The position numbers and the translations under genes were made by a program. From Shewanella carassii (GTDB lineage Bacteria > Pseudomonadota > Gammaproteobacteria > Enterobacterales > Shewanellaceae), in NCBI RefSeq assembly GCF_002777975.1, contig NZ_NGVS01000007.1, forward strand, positions 174,070 through 238,069: a stretch of DNA of 64,000 bases, given 5' to 3'. Numbering within the stretch: the stretch's first letter is position 1; each line of letters begins with the position of its first letter. A model generated the notes under the pieces. It ran no database searches, was not told where the DNA came from, and saw nothing but the letters and a program-made list of their open reading frames with translations. This document shows positions 42,986 to 51,726 of this stretch, piece by piece.

Positions 42986-45900
42986 ATGCCTAAATCATTG
43001 CTCGGTCTCATATTACTCTGGCCTCTGATTATTACCTTCTCCCAGGTTAAAGCTTCAGCATTTCCTCTGATTGATACTCCAGCCCCAATCCTTCTAAAAG
43101 CAGAAACATACGGCGTCCCAGAAGGACTTTCACAAAGTACGGTGACCTCGATAACCGAAGATGCTGACGGTTATATATGGGTAGGTACACTCAACGGCCT
43201 AAACCGCTTTGATGGAAAGGAGTTCAAGCAGTATTTCGCCAACGATGGAAGTGGACTCAAAAGTTCGTTTATTCAAAGTCTATACACGCACAAAGATCTT
43301 CTTTTGGTTGGCACCAACAACGGTCTCTACACCTACAATAAAGAAAAAAATATCTTTGTATCCATCAGTGGCGTGGACAGTGCGGTTTGGTCTCTCCAAA
43401 TGATAGAGGATTCAATCTTGGTCGGTCTCAGTGACAAGATAGCCAAAATAGAACAGATCACAACCGTAACCCCAAAAATCAATCACCTACAGTCTGAGAT
43501 TTTCCTCAATGTAAAACAAGTTATTACTGATAATAATGGCTACATAACTCGCAATCACGATGGTTCCATCTACCATACAGATGAAAATACAAATCAAAGT
43601 GAACTAATTTCAAAAGAATCAATATCCATCACCCATGATGGAAAATATATCTATATATTAAAAGATGATGGCATATATCGACTGAAGAATAATGAAACAA
43701 AAAAAATATCGATTGGGAACTATACTAGCATCTTCAGTTTAAACAATGAATTGTACGCGCTCAAAAATAATAAAATATTTCACATTCGCATTGATGGAGA
43801 AGAGAATCTATTAGGCTTAATCGATGGCATAGACCTTTCTACTTCTATGAGTTTTGTATACGCAGAAAAAGGCCGAATTTACATACCATTTTTAAACAAA
43901 GGTTTTTCTGTAATAGATATTGAACACCAACTCGCCTCAACTCTCTTAAGTAATACTAAAAATGTATGGAATACACAAAAGAACCAACAAAACGACATCC
44001 TCATTTCCGATGACACACAAATACTAACATTACTAAATGAAGATCTTGATGTTATATTATCTGTTGATACCGGACTCAAAGGCCCAAAAACAGCAGGTCT
44101 TGTTGCTGATTCTATATTTTATGGTTCACTTAATGGTTTATATGCCATAAACATCAATACAGGTACACGCTATCAAGTCTTAGATAGCCCAATAGTCGCT
44201 TTAGCCATCAATAGAGAAGAAACCAAAGTTGCGGTAAGCACAGAAAACTCTCAAGTAATTGAAGTTGAAGTTAAAAATCTAACAGTGATCAATCAGTATG
44301 ACTTGAACAGTCAACCAGCAATATTCAATATGGCTTATGATGGTGATGAACTGTATGTCGCTACTCAGGCAGGTGTGTTTACTATCACTGATAATGCAGG
44401 AGTCAGTAACATTTTTGATGAAGAAATAACCTATAGTATTGCACCAACTGAGTTAGGCACATACTTGGGGACTGGAACTGGATTAAAATTTTACGACAAA
44501 GTCACCAAAAATATTGTGACCAAGTTCGTTATTAACAGTCCCATTTACTCGATAGCAACTGATTCTAATGGGAATTATGTTGCGACATCTATCAGAAAAT
44601 TACTCATAGGGATTGCCGGAAAAACCTACGTTTTAAATGAAGACTTCGGCAGTCAATATGAATACAATACACAAAGCGCTGCAACTTGGAGAAATGGTTT
44701 TTTATTGGGAGGAATTTCAGGGTTAACCATTATTTCACCCAATGATATTGTCAACTTCAAGAATAGTCACAAGCCAAAAGCCAACCTCAATGAGTTATTA
44801 GTATTTAATATTCCTCAAATCGTCGACAACAGTAAACTTTCTGCTGCGCTTTCTCTCTCGAGCAAGATCAAACTAAAATATTCTGATTATCCCTTTACTA
44901 TCAGATTCAATAGTCCTAAATATTCTCATATTAAACTCGAATATGAGTACAGACTTCAGGGACTTTCTGACGATTGGATCAGTTCCAAGGGTATAAACTC
45001 TGCAACTTATACTAATCTTTCTCCCGGAAGCTATACCTTTCAGGTCAGGGCGATAGATCCCATCACTGGTGAAAAAGGTCAAAATACTGAACTTCAGGTA
45101 GATATAACCCCTCCCTGGTGGCTTTCCACGCTTGCCAAAACCCTCTATGTATTGGCGATACTGCTGATACTGACGGCTATCACCAAAGCCGTGCTGCGCA
45201 AGAGAGAGATCCAGCGCCAAATAGCCTTGAGTGAGGAGCGGCTAAAACTCTCCCTCTGGGGCAGCGGCGATGAGATGTGGGACTGGGATATAGAAACGGG
45301 TCAGATATACCGATCTAATATCTGGGGCTCTCTCGAGTTTCCCCGCGACGGCCAGCGTTCCGGCCACCATGGCGAAGAGAGCAATATTCACCCTCAGGAT
45401 AGAGAGCGGGTAAGAGAAGCACTCAACAAACACTTTTACGGTGAAACAGATCATTTTGAAGCGACCTATAGGGTAAAGAGCAAGAATGGTGAATGGCTGT
45501 GGATCCTCGACAGGGCCAAAATCGTTGAGCGGGATGAGCATGACAATGCCCTACGTATGACGGGAACCATCAAAAATATCAATAGCTTCAAGACAGCAGA
45601 AGAACAACTGCGCCTATTCGAGCGGGCGATAGAGAATATCTCAGAAGGCATGTTTATTCTGGATGCCGACTTCCATTATGTTGAGGTTAACGAAGCTTGC
45701 TGTGAACTAACCCAACACAGCCGCAACCAATTGTTGGGCACGACACTGCAATTCAGCCGCTACCCTGATAATTACAATCAACAGATAAAACAGTTATTGC
45801 AGCAATACGGTCGCTGGAGCAACGATATAGAAGCCATTAAGGGCGACGGTTCAGAGTTCCTGATGGAGCTCACCATAGATGCAATTTACGATGAACAAGG

Positions 45901-47278
45901 GGTCCTGACCCACTATGTTGGGGTGTTTTCCGATATCTCCCGTCGTAAACAACAAGAAGAAGAGCTGCGTAAGCTCACCAACAATGATCTCCTGACCGGT
46001 CTCCCCAACCGCTCCAACCTGCAAGTCACCCTAGGCAACCTGGTGAAAAAAGATCATCACCATACCCTGATGGTACTTGACCTGGATAACTTCAAAAAAA
46101 TCAACGACTCACTGGGTCACCAGATAGGTGACGAGCTTTTAATCCTAGTTGCAGAAAGGCTGCAATTATCTATACCCGGACACACCAACCTCTATCGTCT
46201 CGGTGGGGATGAATTTGCCATTCTGGTGGATAAGAATCCCGACATTGGTTCCAGTGCTATGATAGCCAATCGCATCATCGATGCCTTCGGTCAAGCCTTT
46301 GAGCTGGCCGGTGAACAACTGGTTGTTGGCGTCAGTATAGGCATAGTGCTTTACCCTGAAGATGAACAAAATGAACAGGCGCTATTGAGAAAGGCCGATA
46401 TTGCCATGTACCATGCCAAGTCTGCCGGTGGTAACCGCTATCAGTTCTACTCTGAATCCTTGAACCGCAATGCAATTAGGCAGTTGGAGGTAGAGAATCT
46501 CATCCGCGAAGGCCTGAAAGACAATCTGTTTGAAGTCTATTACCAGCCCAAAATAAATCTGCGTAGCGGTTTAGTGTCGGGTATGGAGGCCTTGGTCCGC
46601 TTGAATCATCCTCAGCATGGATTAATCCCACCCAATGATTTTATTCCGCTGGCAGAGGAAAATGGTCTAATTATTGAAATAGGCGACCTTGTTATGCGCA
46701 AGGCCTGCTTTGCCGCCCAGCAGTGGCGTGAACAGGGATTGTTTGATGGCCGTGTGGCTGTCAATTTGTCGTCGCGACAATTCGCCCTACCCGATCTGCA
46801 GCAAAGAATCGCGTCAATTTTACGTCTGACCCGCCTACCTGCTGCTAATCTGGAACTGGAAATCACTGAAGGGACTGTTATCAAGCATCCTGAAAAAGCC
46901 ATTAAAGTCATGCAACAACTGGCAAAAATGGGAGTCTGTCTGGCGCTCGATGACTTTGGTACCGGCTATTCGTCTCTGTCGTATCTGAAGCGATTCCCCA
47001 TTCACAGCTTGAAAATAGATAAAGCCTTTGTTGACGATATCGATAAATCGGACAGAGATTTAAAGATGGTCGACTCCATCATCACCATAGCCCACAATAT
47101 GGGGCTTTCCGTTGTGGGCGAAGGCGTAGAAGAACCCTCACAACTGAGTATTTTAAAAGCATTAAATTGTGAAGAAATACAAGGATTTATTTATAGCAAG
47201 GCGGTTTCTGAGGCTGAATTTTCCGAGTATCTAAAACAAAATACCCCCGCATCTACAGGAAAGAAAAACACGATTTAA
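42986..47278 (+). CDS. Beta-propeller/PAS/GGDEF/EAL sensor protein
   Basis: 1430-residue membrane sensor for cyclic-di-GMP. Order: signal peptide (1-25), periplasmic Reg_prop-type propeller (about 40-600, for example GYIWVGTLNGLNRFDGKEF), Y_Y_Y domain (about 620-708), membrane segment (about 711-737), two PAS domains (about 750-990), GGDEF (motif at 1073) and EAL (motif at 1200). The GGDEF motif and the EAL metal and substrate residues (EALVRL, ELEITE, DDFGTGYSS, EGVEE) look intact, so both cyclase and phosphodiesterase activity are possible. The RxxD inhibitory site before GGDEF is absent. The propeller half is much more AT-rich than the rest. The signal it senses is unknown. Confidence 0.9.
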   Translation: MPKSLLGLILLWPLIITFSQVKASAFPLIDTPAPILLKAETYGVPEGLSQSTVTSITEDADGYIWVGTLNGLNRFDGKEFKQYFANDGSGLKSSFIQSLYTHKDLLLVGTNNGLYTYNKEKNIFVSISGVDSAVWSLQMIEDSILVGLSDKIAKIEQITTVTPKINHLQSEIFLNVKQVITDNNGYITRNHDGSIYHTDENTNQSELISKESISITHDGKYIYILKDDGIYRLKNNETKKISIGNYTSIFSLNNELYALKNNKIFHIRIDGEENLLGLIDGIDLSTSMSFVYAEKGRIYIPFLNKGFSVIDIEHQLASTLLSNTKNVWNTQKNQQNDILISDDTQILTLLNEDLDVILSVDTGLKGPKTAGLVADSIFYGSLNGLYAININTGTRYQVLDSPIVALAINREETKVAVSTENSQVIEVEVKNLTVINQYDLNSQPAIFNMAYDGDELYVATQAGVFTITDNAGVSNIFDEEITYSIAPTELGTYLGTGTGLKFYDKVTKNIVTKFVINSPIYSIATDSNGNYVATSIRKLLIGIAGKTYVLNEDFGSQYEYNTQSAATWRNGFLLGGISGLTIISPNDIVNFKNSHKPKANLNELLVFNIPQIVDNSKLSAALSLSSKIKLKYSDYPFTIRFNSPKYSHIKLEYEYRLQGLSDDWISSKGINSATYTNLSPGSYTFQVRAIDPITGEKGQNTELQVDITPPWWLSTLAKTLYVLAILLILTAITKAVLRKREIQRQIALSEERLKLSLWGSGDEMWDWDIETGQIYRSNIWGSLEFPRDGQRSGHHGEESNIHPQDRERVREALNKHFYGETDHFEATYRVKSKNGEWLWILDRAKIVERDEHDNALRMTGTIKNINSFKTAEEQLRLFERAIENISEGMFILDADFHYVEVNEACCELTQHSRNQLLGTTLQFSRYPDNYNQQIKQLLQQYGRWSNDIEAIKGDGSEFLMELTIDAIYDEQGVLTHYVGVFSDISRRKQQEEELRKLTNNDLLTGLPNRSNLQVTLGNLVKKDHHHTLMVLDLDNFKKINDSLGHQIGDELLILVAERLQLSIPGHTNLYRLGGDEFAILVDKNPDIGSSAMIANRIIDAFGQAFELAGEQLVVGVSIGIVLYPEDEQNEQALLRKADIAMYHAKSAGGNRYQFYSESLNRNAIRQLEVENLIREGLKDNLFEVYYQPKINLRSGLVSGMEALVRLNHPQHGLIPPNDFIPLAEENGLIIEIGDLVMRKACFAAQQWREQGLFDGRVAVNLSSRQFALPDLQQRIASILRLTRLPAANLELEITEGTVIKHPEKAIKVMQQLAKMGVCLALDDFGTGYSSLSYLKRFPIHSLKIDKAFVDDIDKSDRDLKMVDSIITIAHNMGLSVVGEGVEEPSQLSILKALNCEEIQGFIYSKAVSEAEFSEYLKQNTPASTGKKNTI

Positions 47279-47336
47279 AAACCAAATTTAAACCAATTTA
47301 AAGACAAAGTAACATTTTGGCATAGCTCCTGCTTTG

Positions 47337-47390
47337 TCTCTCTCAGCGTCAAGAAGTTAACCGCTACTGTTACCACTACCCTGAGAGAGA
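47337..47390 (+). promoter_or_regulatory. Inverted repeat in the leader of the 13-residue-repeat gene
   Basis: A perfect 10-bp inverted repeat, TCTCTCTCAG (47337-47346) and CTGAGAGAGA (47381-47390), ends 7 bases before the ATG at 47398. The 3' arm contains the only purine-rich stretch that could act as ribosome-binding site, so the folded leader would hide it. It could instead be an operator; the sequence alone does not decide. Confidence 0.6.
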
Positions 47391-47397
47391 TAAAATA

Positions 47398-47916
47398 ATG
47401 ATTAAATCAATACTTGTTACCGCCGCCGTTGTTACCAGTTCACTGGCTTTTGCTGCTGCCCCCAATGTGAAGTTTAAGCCTGTCGAGCTGGCCGCTGCCC
47501 CAAACGTGAAGTTCAAGCCTGTCGAACTGGCCGCCGCGCCTAATGTGAAATTTACGCCTGTCGAGCTGGCTGCAGCACCTAATGTTAAGTTCAAACCTGT
47601 CGAGTTAGCCGCTGCCCCTAATGTGAAGTTTAAGCCTGTCGAGCTGGCCGCTGCCCCTAACGTGAAATTCAAGCCTGTCGAGCTGGCTGCCGCGCCTAAT
47701 GTGAAATTCAAACCTGTTGAGCTGGCCGCTGCCCCTAACGTGAAGTTCAAGCCTGTCGAGCTAGCTGCCGCGCCTAATGTGAAGTTCAAACCTATCGAGC
47801 TAGCCGCTGCCCCCAACGTGAAGTTCAAACCTGTCGAGCTGGCCGCTGCCCCCAACGTGAAGTTCAAACCTGTCGAGCTGGCTGCCGCGCCTAACGTCAA
47901 ATTTATATACGCCTGA
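47398..47916 (+). CDS. Exported tandem-repeat protein (13-residue unit AAPNVKFKPVELA)
   Basis: 172 residues. Residues 1-19 form a Sec signal peptide ending SSLAFA. The whole mature protein is 11 full copies of AAPNVKFKPVELA plus a tenth-residue partial copy ending IYA. Only two copies deviate: Lys to Thr in copy 3 and Val to Ile in copy 9. The 39-bp DNA units differ at many silent positions, so the peptide is held constant by selection and is not just a fresh DNA duplication. The mature protein is basic, has no Cys and alternates polar and non-polar residues. I do not recognise the family. It lies 119 bases after the GGDEF/EAL gene and 23 bases before a microprotein gene. Confidence 0.8.
   Translation: MIKSILVTAAVVTSSLAFAAAPNVKFKPVELAAAPNVKFKPVELAAAPNVKFTPVELAAAPNVKFKPVELAAAPNVKFKPVELAAAPNVKFKPVELAAAPNVKFKPVELAAAPNVKFKPVELAAAPNVKFKPIELAAAPNVKFKPVELAAAPNVKFKPVELAAAPNVKFIYA
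47455..47910 (+). repeat. 39-bp tandem repeat array, about 11.7 copies
   Basis: Coding minisatellite inside the repeat-protein gene. The period is exactly 39 bp (13 codons), so copy-number change would keep the frame. Copies vary mainly at third codon positions (for example AAT/AAC, TTT/TTC, GAA/GAG, CTG/TTA/CTA). Confidence 0.92.
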
Positions 47917-47939
47917 GCCCGAGCCTTGGAGGACTAATT

Positions 47940-48056
47940 ATGATCATATCAATCAAAAAGTTATTGGGTCTGACCAAACCAGAGCGTAAACGGGTGAAAC
48001 TACCGGAGGGTCTGTGTCACCTGAAAGTGGTTCCTGCCAGAGGCTGGTGGAACTGA
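47940..48056 (+). CDS. 38-residue basic microprotein, partner of the repeat protein
   Basis: A short frame with a near-ideal ribosome-binding site (GGAGG, 7 bases before the ATG at 47940), starting MIISIKKLLGLTKPERKRVK and ending ARGWWN. The N-terminus is amphipathic and basic; there is a single Cys at about residue 26 and a Trp pair at the end. No signal peptide or full membrane span is evident. It starts 23 bases after the repeat gene and is closed by a terminator, so the two form an operon. The function is unknown; it is too short to place in a family by eye. Confidence 0.65.
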   Translation: MIISIKKLLGLTKPERKRVKLPEGLCHLKVVPARGWWN

Positions 48057-48070
48057 TGAAACAGCGAAAA

Positions 48071-48098
48071 ACAAGGGAGCATTTATGCTCCCTTTTGC
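48071..48098 (+). terminator. Terminator of the repeat-protein/microprotein unit
   Basis: Stem AAGGGAGC / GCTCCCTT with a six-base loop and a T run, 15 bases after the microprotein stop. Confidence 0.88.
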
Positions 48099-48123
48099 TG
48101 TGATTTGGAATCAATAGAGGATT

Positions 48124-48342
48124 CTAGAAGGAATGCTTGATATCGCCGGGTCGAGTGGTTTTGCGGTGCGCCAATTGCCTATGTGCATTAAATAACAACA
48201 TGGCGGCGGGTCCCAAAAACAACCCGGCAGCCACCCAACGTTTAACCCCCATTCCTGCCTTGAAGGCTGAATGTCCCAGAGTGTAAGCGGAGACGCCCAT
48301 AGTCCCCGCCAAAGCCATAGCGCCTGCCAGTATCAGTGTCAA
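48124..48342 (-). CDS. Small membrane protein, unknown
   Basis: 72 residues with two hydrophobic segments (residues 1-22, LILAGAMALAGTMGVSAYTL, and 35-50, WVAAGLFLGPAAMLLF) and a basic C-terminus. The codons are normal for the neighbourhood. The start is a TTG at 48342 preceded by GAGG 4 bases away; no ATG is in frame nearby. It follows the ABC permease gene on the same strand after 163 bases, and converges on the microprotein terminator. Possibly a conserved Shewanella membrane protein; no function can be given. Confidence 0.6.
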   Translation of the reverse strand: MTLILAGAMALAGTMGVSAYTLGHSAFKAGMGVKRWVAAGLFLGPAAMLLFNAHRQLAHRKTTRPGDIKHSF

Positions 48343-48505
48343 CTCGCCTCACCTCACTTGTTGCAGCGCATCCCTTCACTGTCCAAAAGAAAGTCGGAAT
48401 ACTACCCCAGCAACGCTCAAAATAACAGCAAAAGATCAGTCATTCGCCACCCAAGCCTGGCAAAAAATGGTTCGACAAAATTGCCTGACAACCTATCCCC
48501 TGGCG

Positions 48506-50959
48506 CTACTCCAGCCTTAACAGCTCACCACAGGACTTTTGCAGCAGACTGCGACAACGCCACAGGCCAAGCAGTGCCACCAACAAGGCGCCACTGAGGG
48601 GAGCCAACAGCCACCATTGCCAGTGAGGACTGACTCTGAGTTCAAACACCTGAGTTTTCAAAAGCCAGAGCGCAAACTCCGCCACTGTGACCGCCAGAAT
48701 GCCCGCCACGACACCTAGCAGTGCAAACTCCAACGCCGTGGCAAGCTTAAGCAAGCTTCCCGGCGCACCAAAGGTGCGTAGAACCGCCAGCTCTCGTTGG
48801 CGACTGGCCATGCCAGCTTCGGTCTGCGCTATCATCACCAGGGCACTGGCCAATACCACCAGCACCAACACCAGCGTCAGCGCCAAAGATACCTGGGCTA
48901 CTATCTCTTTGAGCTGAGCCACCATGGCCCCCACATCTATGATAGAGACAGTGGGGAAATTACGGATAAGCTCAAGCACAACGGCCTTTTGACCATCATC
49001 CAGATGAAAACTGGCCATGGAGGTATAAGCAAAGGGGGCCAAGGCTTCCTGACTGAAAATCATAAAGAAGTTGGGTTGCAGAGTTTCCCACTGCACAGAA
49101 CGAATACTGGCCACTTTGACAGTCAGCGTTTGGTTATCGATAACAAAACTCAGGCTGTCTCCGACAGTAATTCCCAAGCGCTCGGCCACCCCGGACTCCA
49201 CTGACACGTCATCGGTTTGCCGATTAAAATGGCCCTCAAGGATCTCATTGTTGGGCGGCAAGGTATTTCGCCAGGTGAGATTCAGTTCCCTTGAAATCCC
49301 AAGGCGCCCTCTCTGCCCCTGTTCCTGCTCTTCGGCAGTGATCACCTCCTCACCATTGATAGCGCTGAGCCGACCGCGGATGACAGGATAGATATCTGTG
49401 GCAGCAATCTGGCGCTGAGCCATAAAGTCCGCCAGCGGCTCTACTTCGTCCGGGGCTATGTTAACCAGGAAATAGTTCGGTGCATCCTCAGGTAACTGCT
49501 TCTGCCATTCGCTAAGCAAGTCCTGACGCAACGCCATTATGGTCAGCAATAACACCAGGGCGCTGGAAAAGCCCACCAGTTGTACAGCGTTTTGTCTGGC
49601 GCGGCGCCTAAGGCCCGCCAGTGCCAGCGACAAGGGGTTGGTCGTGCGCATGCCAACACTCTGCCCCAGGCGGATTAACAAAAACCCCATCAGGCTGAGC
49701 AGCCCCCCAAGCAACACCACGCTGGCCACCACGGTCAGGGTCAAAGGCAAAGAGCGCGAGTAGAGCCAGCCGAGTAATCCCATGGCCGCCAAACTCAGCA
49801 GCAGATGCAACCACATGCCCAGACGTATTCCTTCTAGCTGGCGTTGCAACACCCTGAGCGGCGGAATAGCCAGCAGCCGCATCAACGGATAGGCACTGAA
49901 CATAAAGGCGCTGATAAACCCTGTAGCCAGCCCCAAGAGAAGCGGCCTGATCATAGGCGGAGAATAGGCGGCAATTTCCGCGGGCAAGGCTCGGCTGATG
50001 AGATAATCCAGCACCAGGCCACCGAAGATCCCCAAGATCACTCCAAGAAAGGTCACCAGCAGCAGGTGCAGACCAAACAATAAACGGATTTGTCTTGCAC
50101 TGGCGCCAAAGGTTTTCAGCATGGCAACCACATCATAGTGACGCTGACAATAACGCTGGGCGGCAATGCCGATGGCGGCGCACGCAAGGGCTATCCCCAG
50201 CAAGCTCGCCAGCAGCAAGAATCGCTCCGCCCGCTGCACCGCCCCGGCAATCGGCGAATCGCCGGATTGTACATCAACCCAACGTTGGCTACTGGTCAGC
50301 AGTGGCTTGGCGTATTCCTCAAAACGGCTCAGCGCCTGGCTGTCCCCGACAAACTGATAAAGATATGTCACCCGGCTGCCGGGTTGAATGACCCCGGTTG
50401 CCGCCACATCATCAAGGCGCATCAACACCAAGGGGGAAGAAGCAAATGGATTGAAACCGGCATCGGGCAGCCTGTCTATCTCCTTGGCCAGCGCCATCTG
50501 GGCGTTACCCAGCTCAACACTCTTGGGATACCCCAGCAATCCCCCAAGACGCATTTCAAACCACAGTTCACCTGGCTGCGGCAAGGTACTGGTTTCTCCT
50601 TGACGCAAGACAATTTTGCCCTTGAGCGGATAGGCATTATCAACCGCTCTGACAGTGACTAACTGAAAGGCATCACCGCTGTAAACCATAGAGTTAAACT
50701 GCAAACTCTGCGACTGCTTAAGCCCCAACGCGTTGGCCTGCTGCAGTATGCCTGCATCTATGGGGACGGGTGAATTAATGATTCGGTCGGCGGCAATAAA
50801 CTTGGCCGCCTGGCCATTGATGGCGAGCTGCAATCTCTCACTGACCCGGGCCAGACCGGTGACAGACAACACCGCCAGGGTCAAGGCCAGCACAATCAAT
50901 ACCAACTGCCCTTGCTTGAGTTCGCGGCGAAACAGGCGCCATGCCAGCGTCCATTCCAT
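48506..50959 (-). CDS. ybbP: ABC exporter permease, FtsX/MacB type (YbbP-like)
   Basis: 817 residues with two FtsX-like permease units and large periplasmic loops, about ten membrane segments in all (first at residues 18-40, a group at 250-480, the last group at 690-800). Partner of the ATPase encoded directly upstream; the two genes touch at 50959. In E. coli ybbAP lies divergent from tesA, exactly as here. The substrate is unknown; lipid or lysophospholipid handling is suggested only by the link to TesA. Confidence 0.9.
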   Translation of the reverse strand: MEWTLAWRLFRRELKQGQLVLIVLALTLAVLSVTGLARVSERLQLAINGQAAKFIAADRIINSPVPIDAGILQQANALGLKQSQSLQFNSMVYSGDAFQLVTVRAVDNAYPLKGKIVLRQGETSTLPQPGELWFEMRLGGLLGYPKSVELGNAQMALAKEIDRLPDAGFNPFASSPLVLMRLDDVAATGVIQPGSRVTYLYQFVGDSQALSRFEEYAKPLLTSSQRWVDVQSGDSPIAGAVQRAERFLLLASLLGIALACAAIGIAAQRYCQRHYDVVAMLKTFGASARQIRLLFGLHLLLVTFLGVILGIFGGLVLDYLISRALPAEIAAYSPPMIRPLLLGLATGFISAFMFSAYPLMRLLAIPPLRVLQRQLEGIRLGMWLHLLLSLAAMGLLGWLYSRSLPLTLTVVASVVLLGGLLSLMGFLLIRLGQSVGMRTTNPLSLALAGLRRRARQNAVQLVGFSSALVLLLTIMALRQDLLSEWQKQLPEDAPNYFLVNIAPDEVEPLADFMAQRQIAATDIYPVIRGRLSAINGEEVITAEEQEQGQRGRLGISRELNLTWRNTLPPNNEILEGHFNRQTDDVSVESGVAERLGITVGDSLSFVIDNQTLTVKVASIRSVQWETLQPNFFMIFSQEALAPFAYTSMASFHLDDGQKAVVLELIRNFPTVSIIDVGAMVAQLKEIVAQVSLALTLVLVLVVLASALVMIAQTEAGMASRQRELAVLRTFGAPGSLLKLATALEFALLGVVAGILAVTVAEFALWLLKTQVFELRVSPHWQWWLLAPLSGALLVALLGLWRCRSLLQKSCGELLRLE

Positions 50960-51726
50960 CAGCGCCCCTCCTCTGCCGTTACCGATGCCGCCGACACCTG
51001 GCTCTCTGTCTTGGCCTCATGCAAACCGGCCTCTTCCGGCGGGGTTTGCTGCCCCTGTTCATATAATCGCCCTTCGTGCATCTCTAACTGGCGCTCACAG
51101 CGACTGGCCAATTGCATATCGTGGGTCACCAGAATCAAGGTGGTCGAACTCTCGCGATTGAGCTCAAACAGCATGTCGGCAACCTTGTCGGCGTTGTGTT
51201 TATCCAGGTTGCCCGTGGGTTCATCGGCAAACAGCACCTTGGGTTCGCTGATAAAGGCTCTGGCGATAGCAACCCGCTGCTGCTCACCGCCGGAAAGCTG
51301 TTTCGGGTAATGATTCAGCCTGTGCCCGAGGCCAACTCGCTCCAGCATGGCTTTGGCTCGCTCTCTGGCATCCTTGATACCCGCAAGTTCAGCCGGCAGC
51401 ATGACATTTTCCAGGGCGTTGAGGGTATCAACCAACATAAAAGACTGAAAAATAAAGCTGACTTTCTGCTTACGCAGCGCAGCCTTCTGTTCTTCATTCA
51501 GCCCCGCCAGGGCACTGCCATCGAGCCAAATCTCACCGGACGAGGGGGTATCCAATGCCGCCAACAGGCCCAGCAGAGTTGATTTGCCTGAACCTGATGG
51601 CCCAAGAATGGCCACACTCTGGCCCGGCTTGACATCCAAATTGATGCCACTCAGGATAGTCAGGTCACCTTCCTGAGTAGTGACAGTTTTTACGAGATGG
51701 GAAACCTTAATGGCACTGTTCTTCAA
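50959..51726 (-). CDS. ybbA: ABC transporter ATP-binding protein (YbbA-like)
   Basis: ATPase with Walker A GPSGSGKSTLL, signature LSGGEQQRVAIARA and Walker B VLFADEPTGNLD. The best start is a TTG at 51726 (MKNSAIKVSHLVKTV) with AAGGAAG at ideal spacing; it gives 255 residues. The frame stays open to 51798, but the extra 24 residues have no family similarity. With this start the gene overlaps the divergent tesA start by 17 bases. Confidence 0.9.
   Translation of the reverse strand: MKNSAIKVSHLVKTVTTQEGDLTILSGINLDVKPGQSVAILGPSGSGKSTLLGLLAALDTPSSGEIWLDGSALAGLNEEQKAALRKQKVSFIFQSFMLVDTLNALENVMLPAELAGIKDARERAKAMLERVGLGHRLNHYPKQLSGGEQQRVAIARAFISEPKVLFADEPTGNLDKHNADKVADMLFELNRESSTTLILVTHDMQLASRCERQLEMHEGRLYEQGQQTPPEEAGLHEAKTESQVSAASVTAEEGR

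Noticed and set aside
47376..47900. Minus-strand open frame of 174 residues with repeat TLGAAASSTGLNF
   Set aside because: It is the antisense of the repeat gene. The silent differences between DNA copies preserve the plus-strand peptide, and the plus strand has the signal peptide and the downstream partner.
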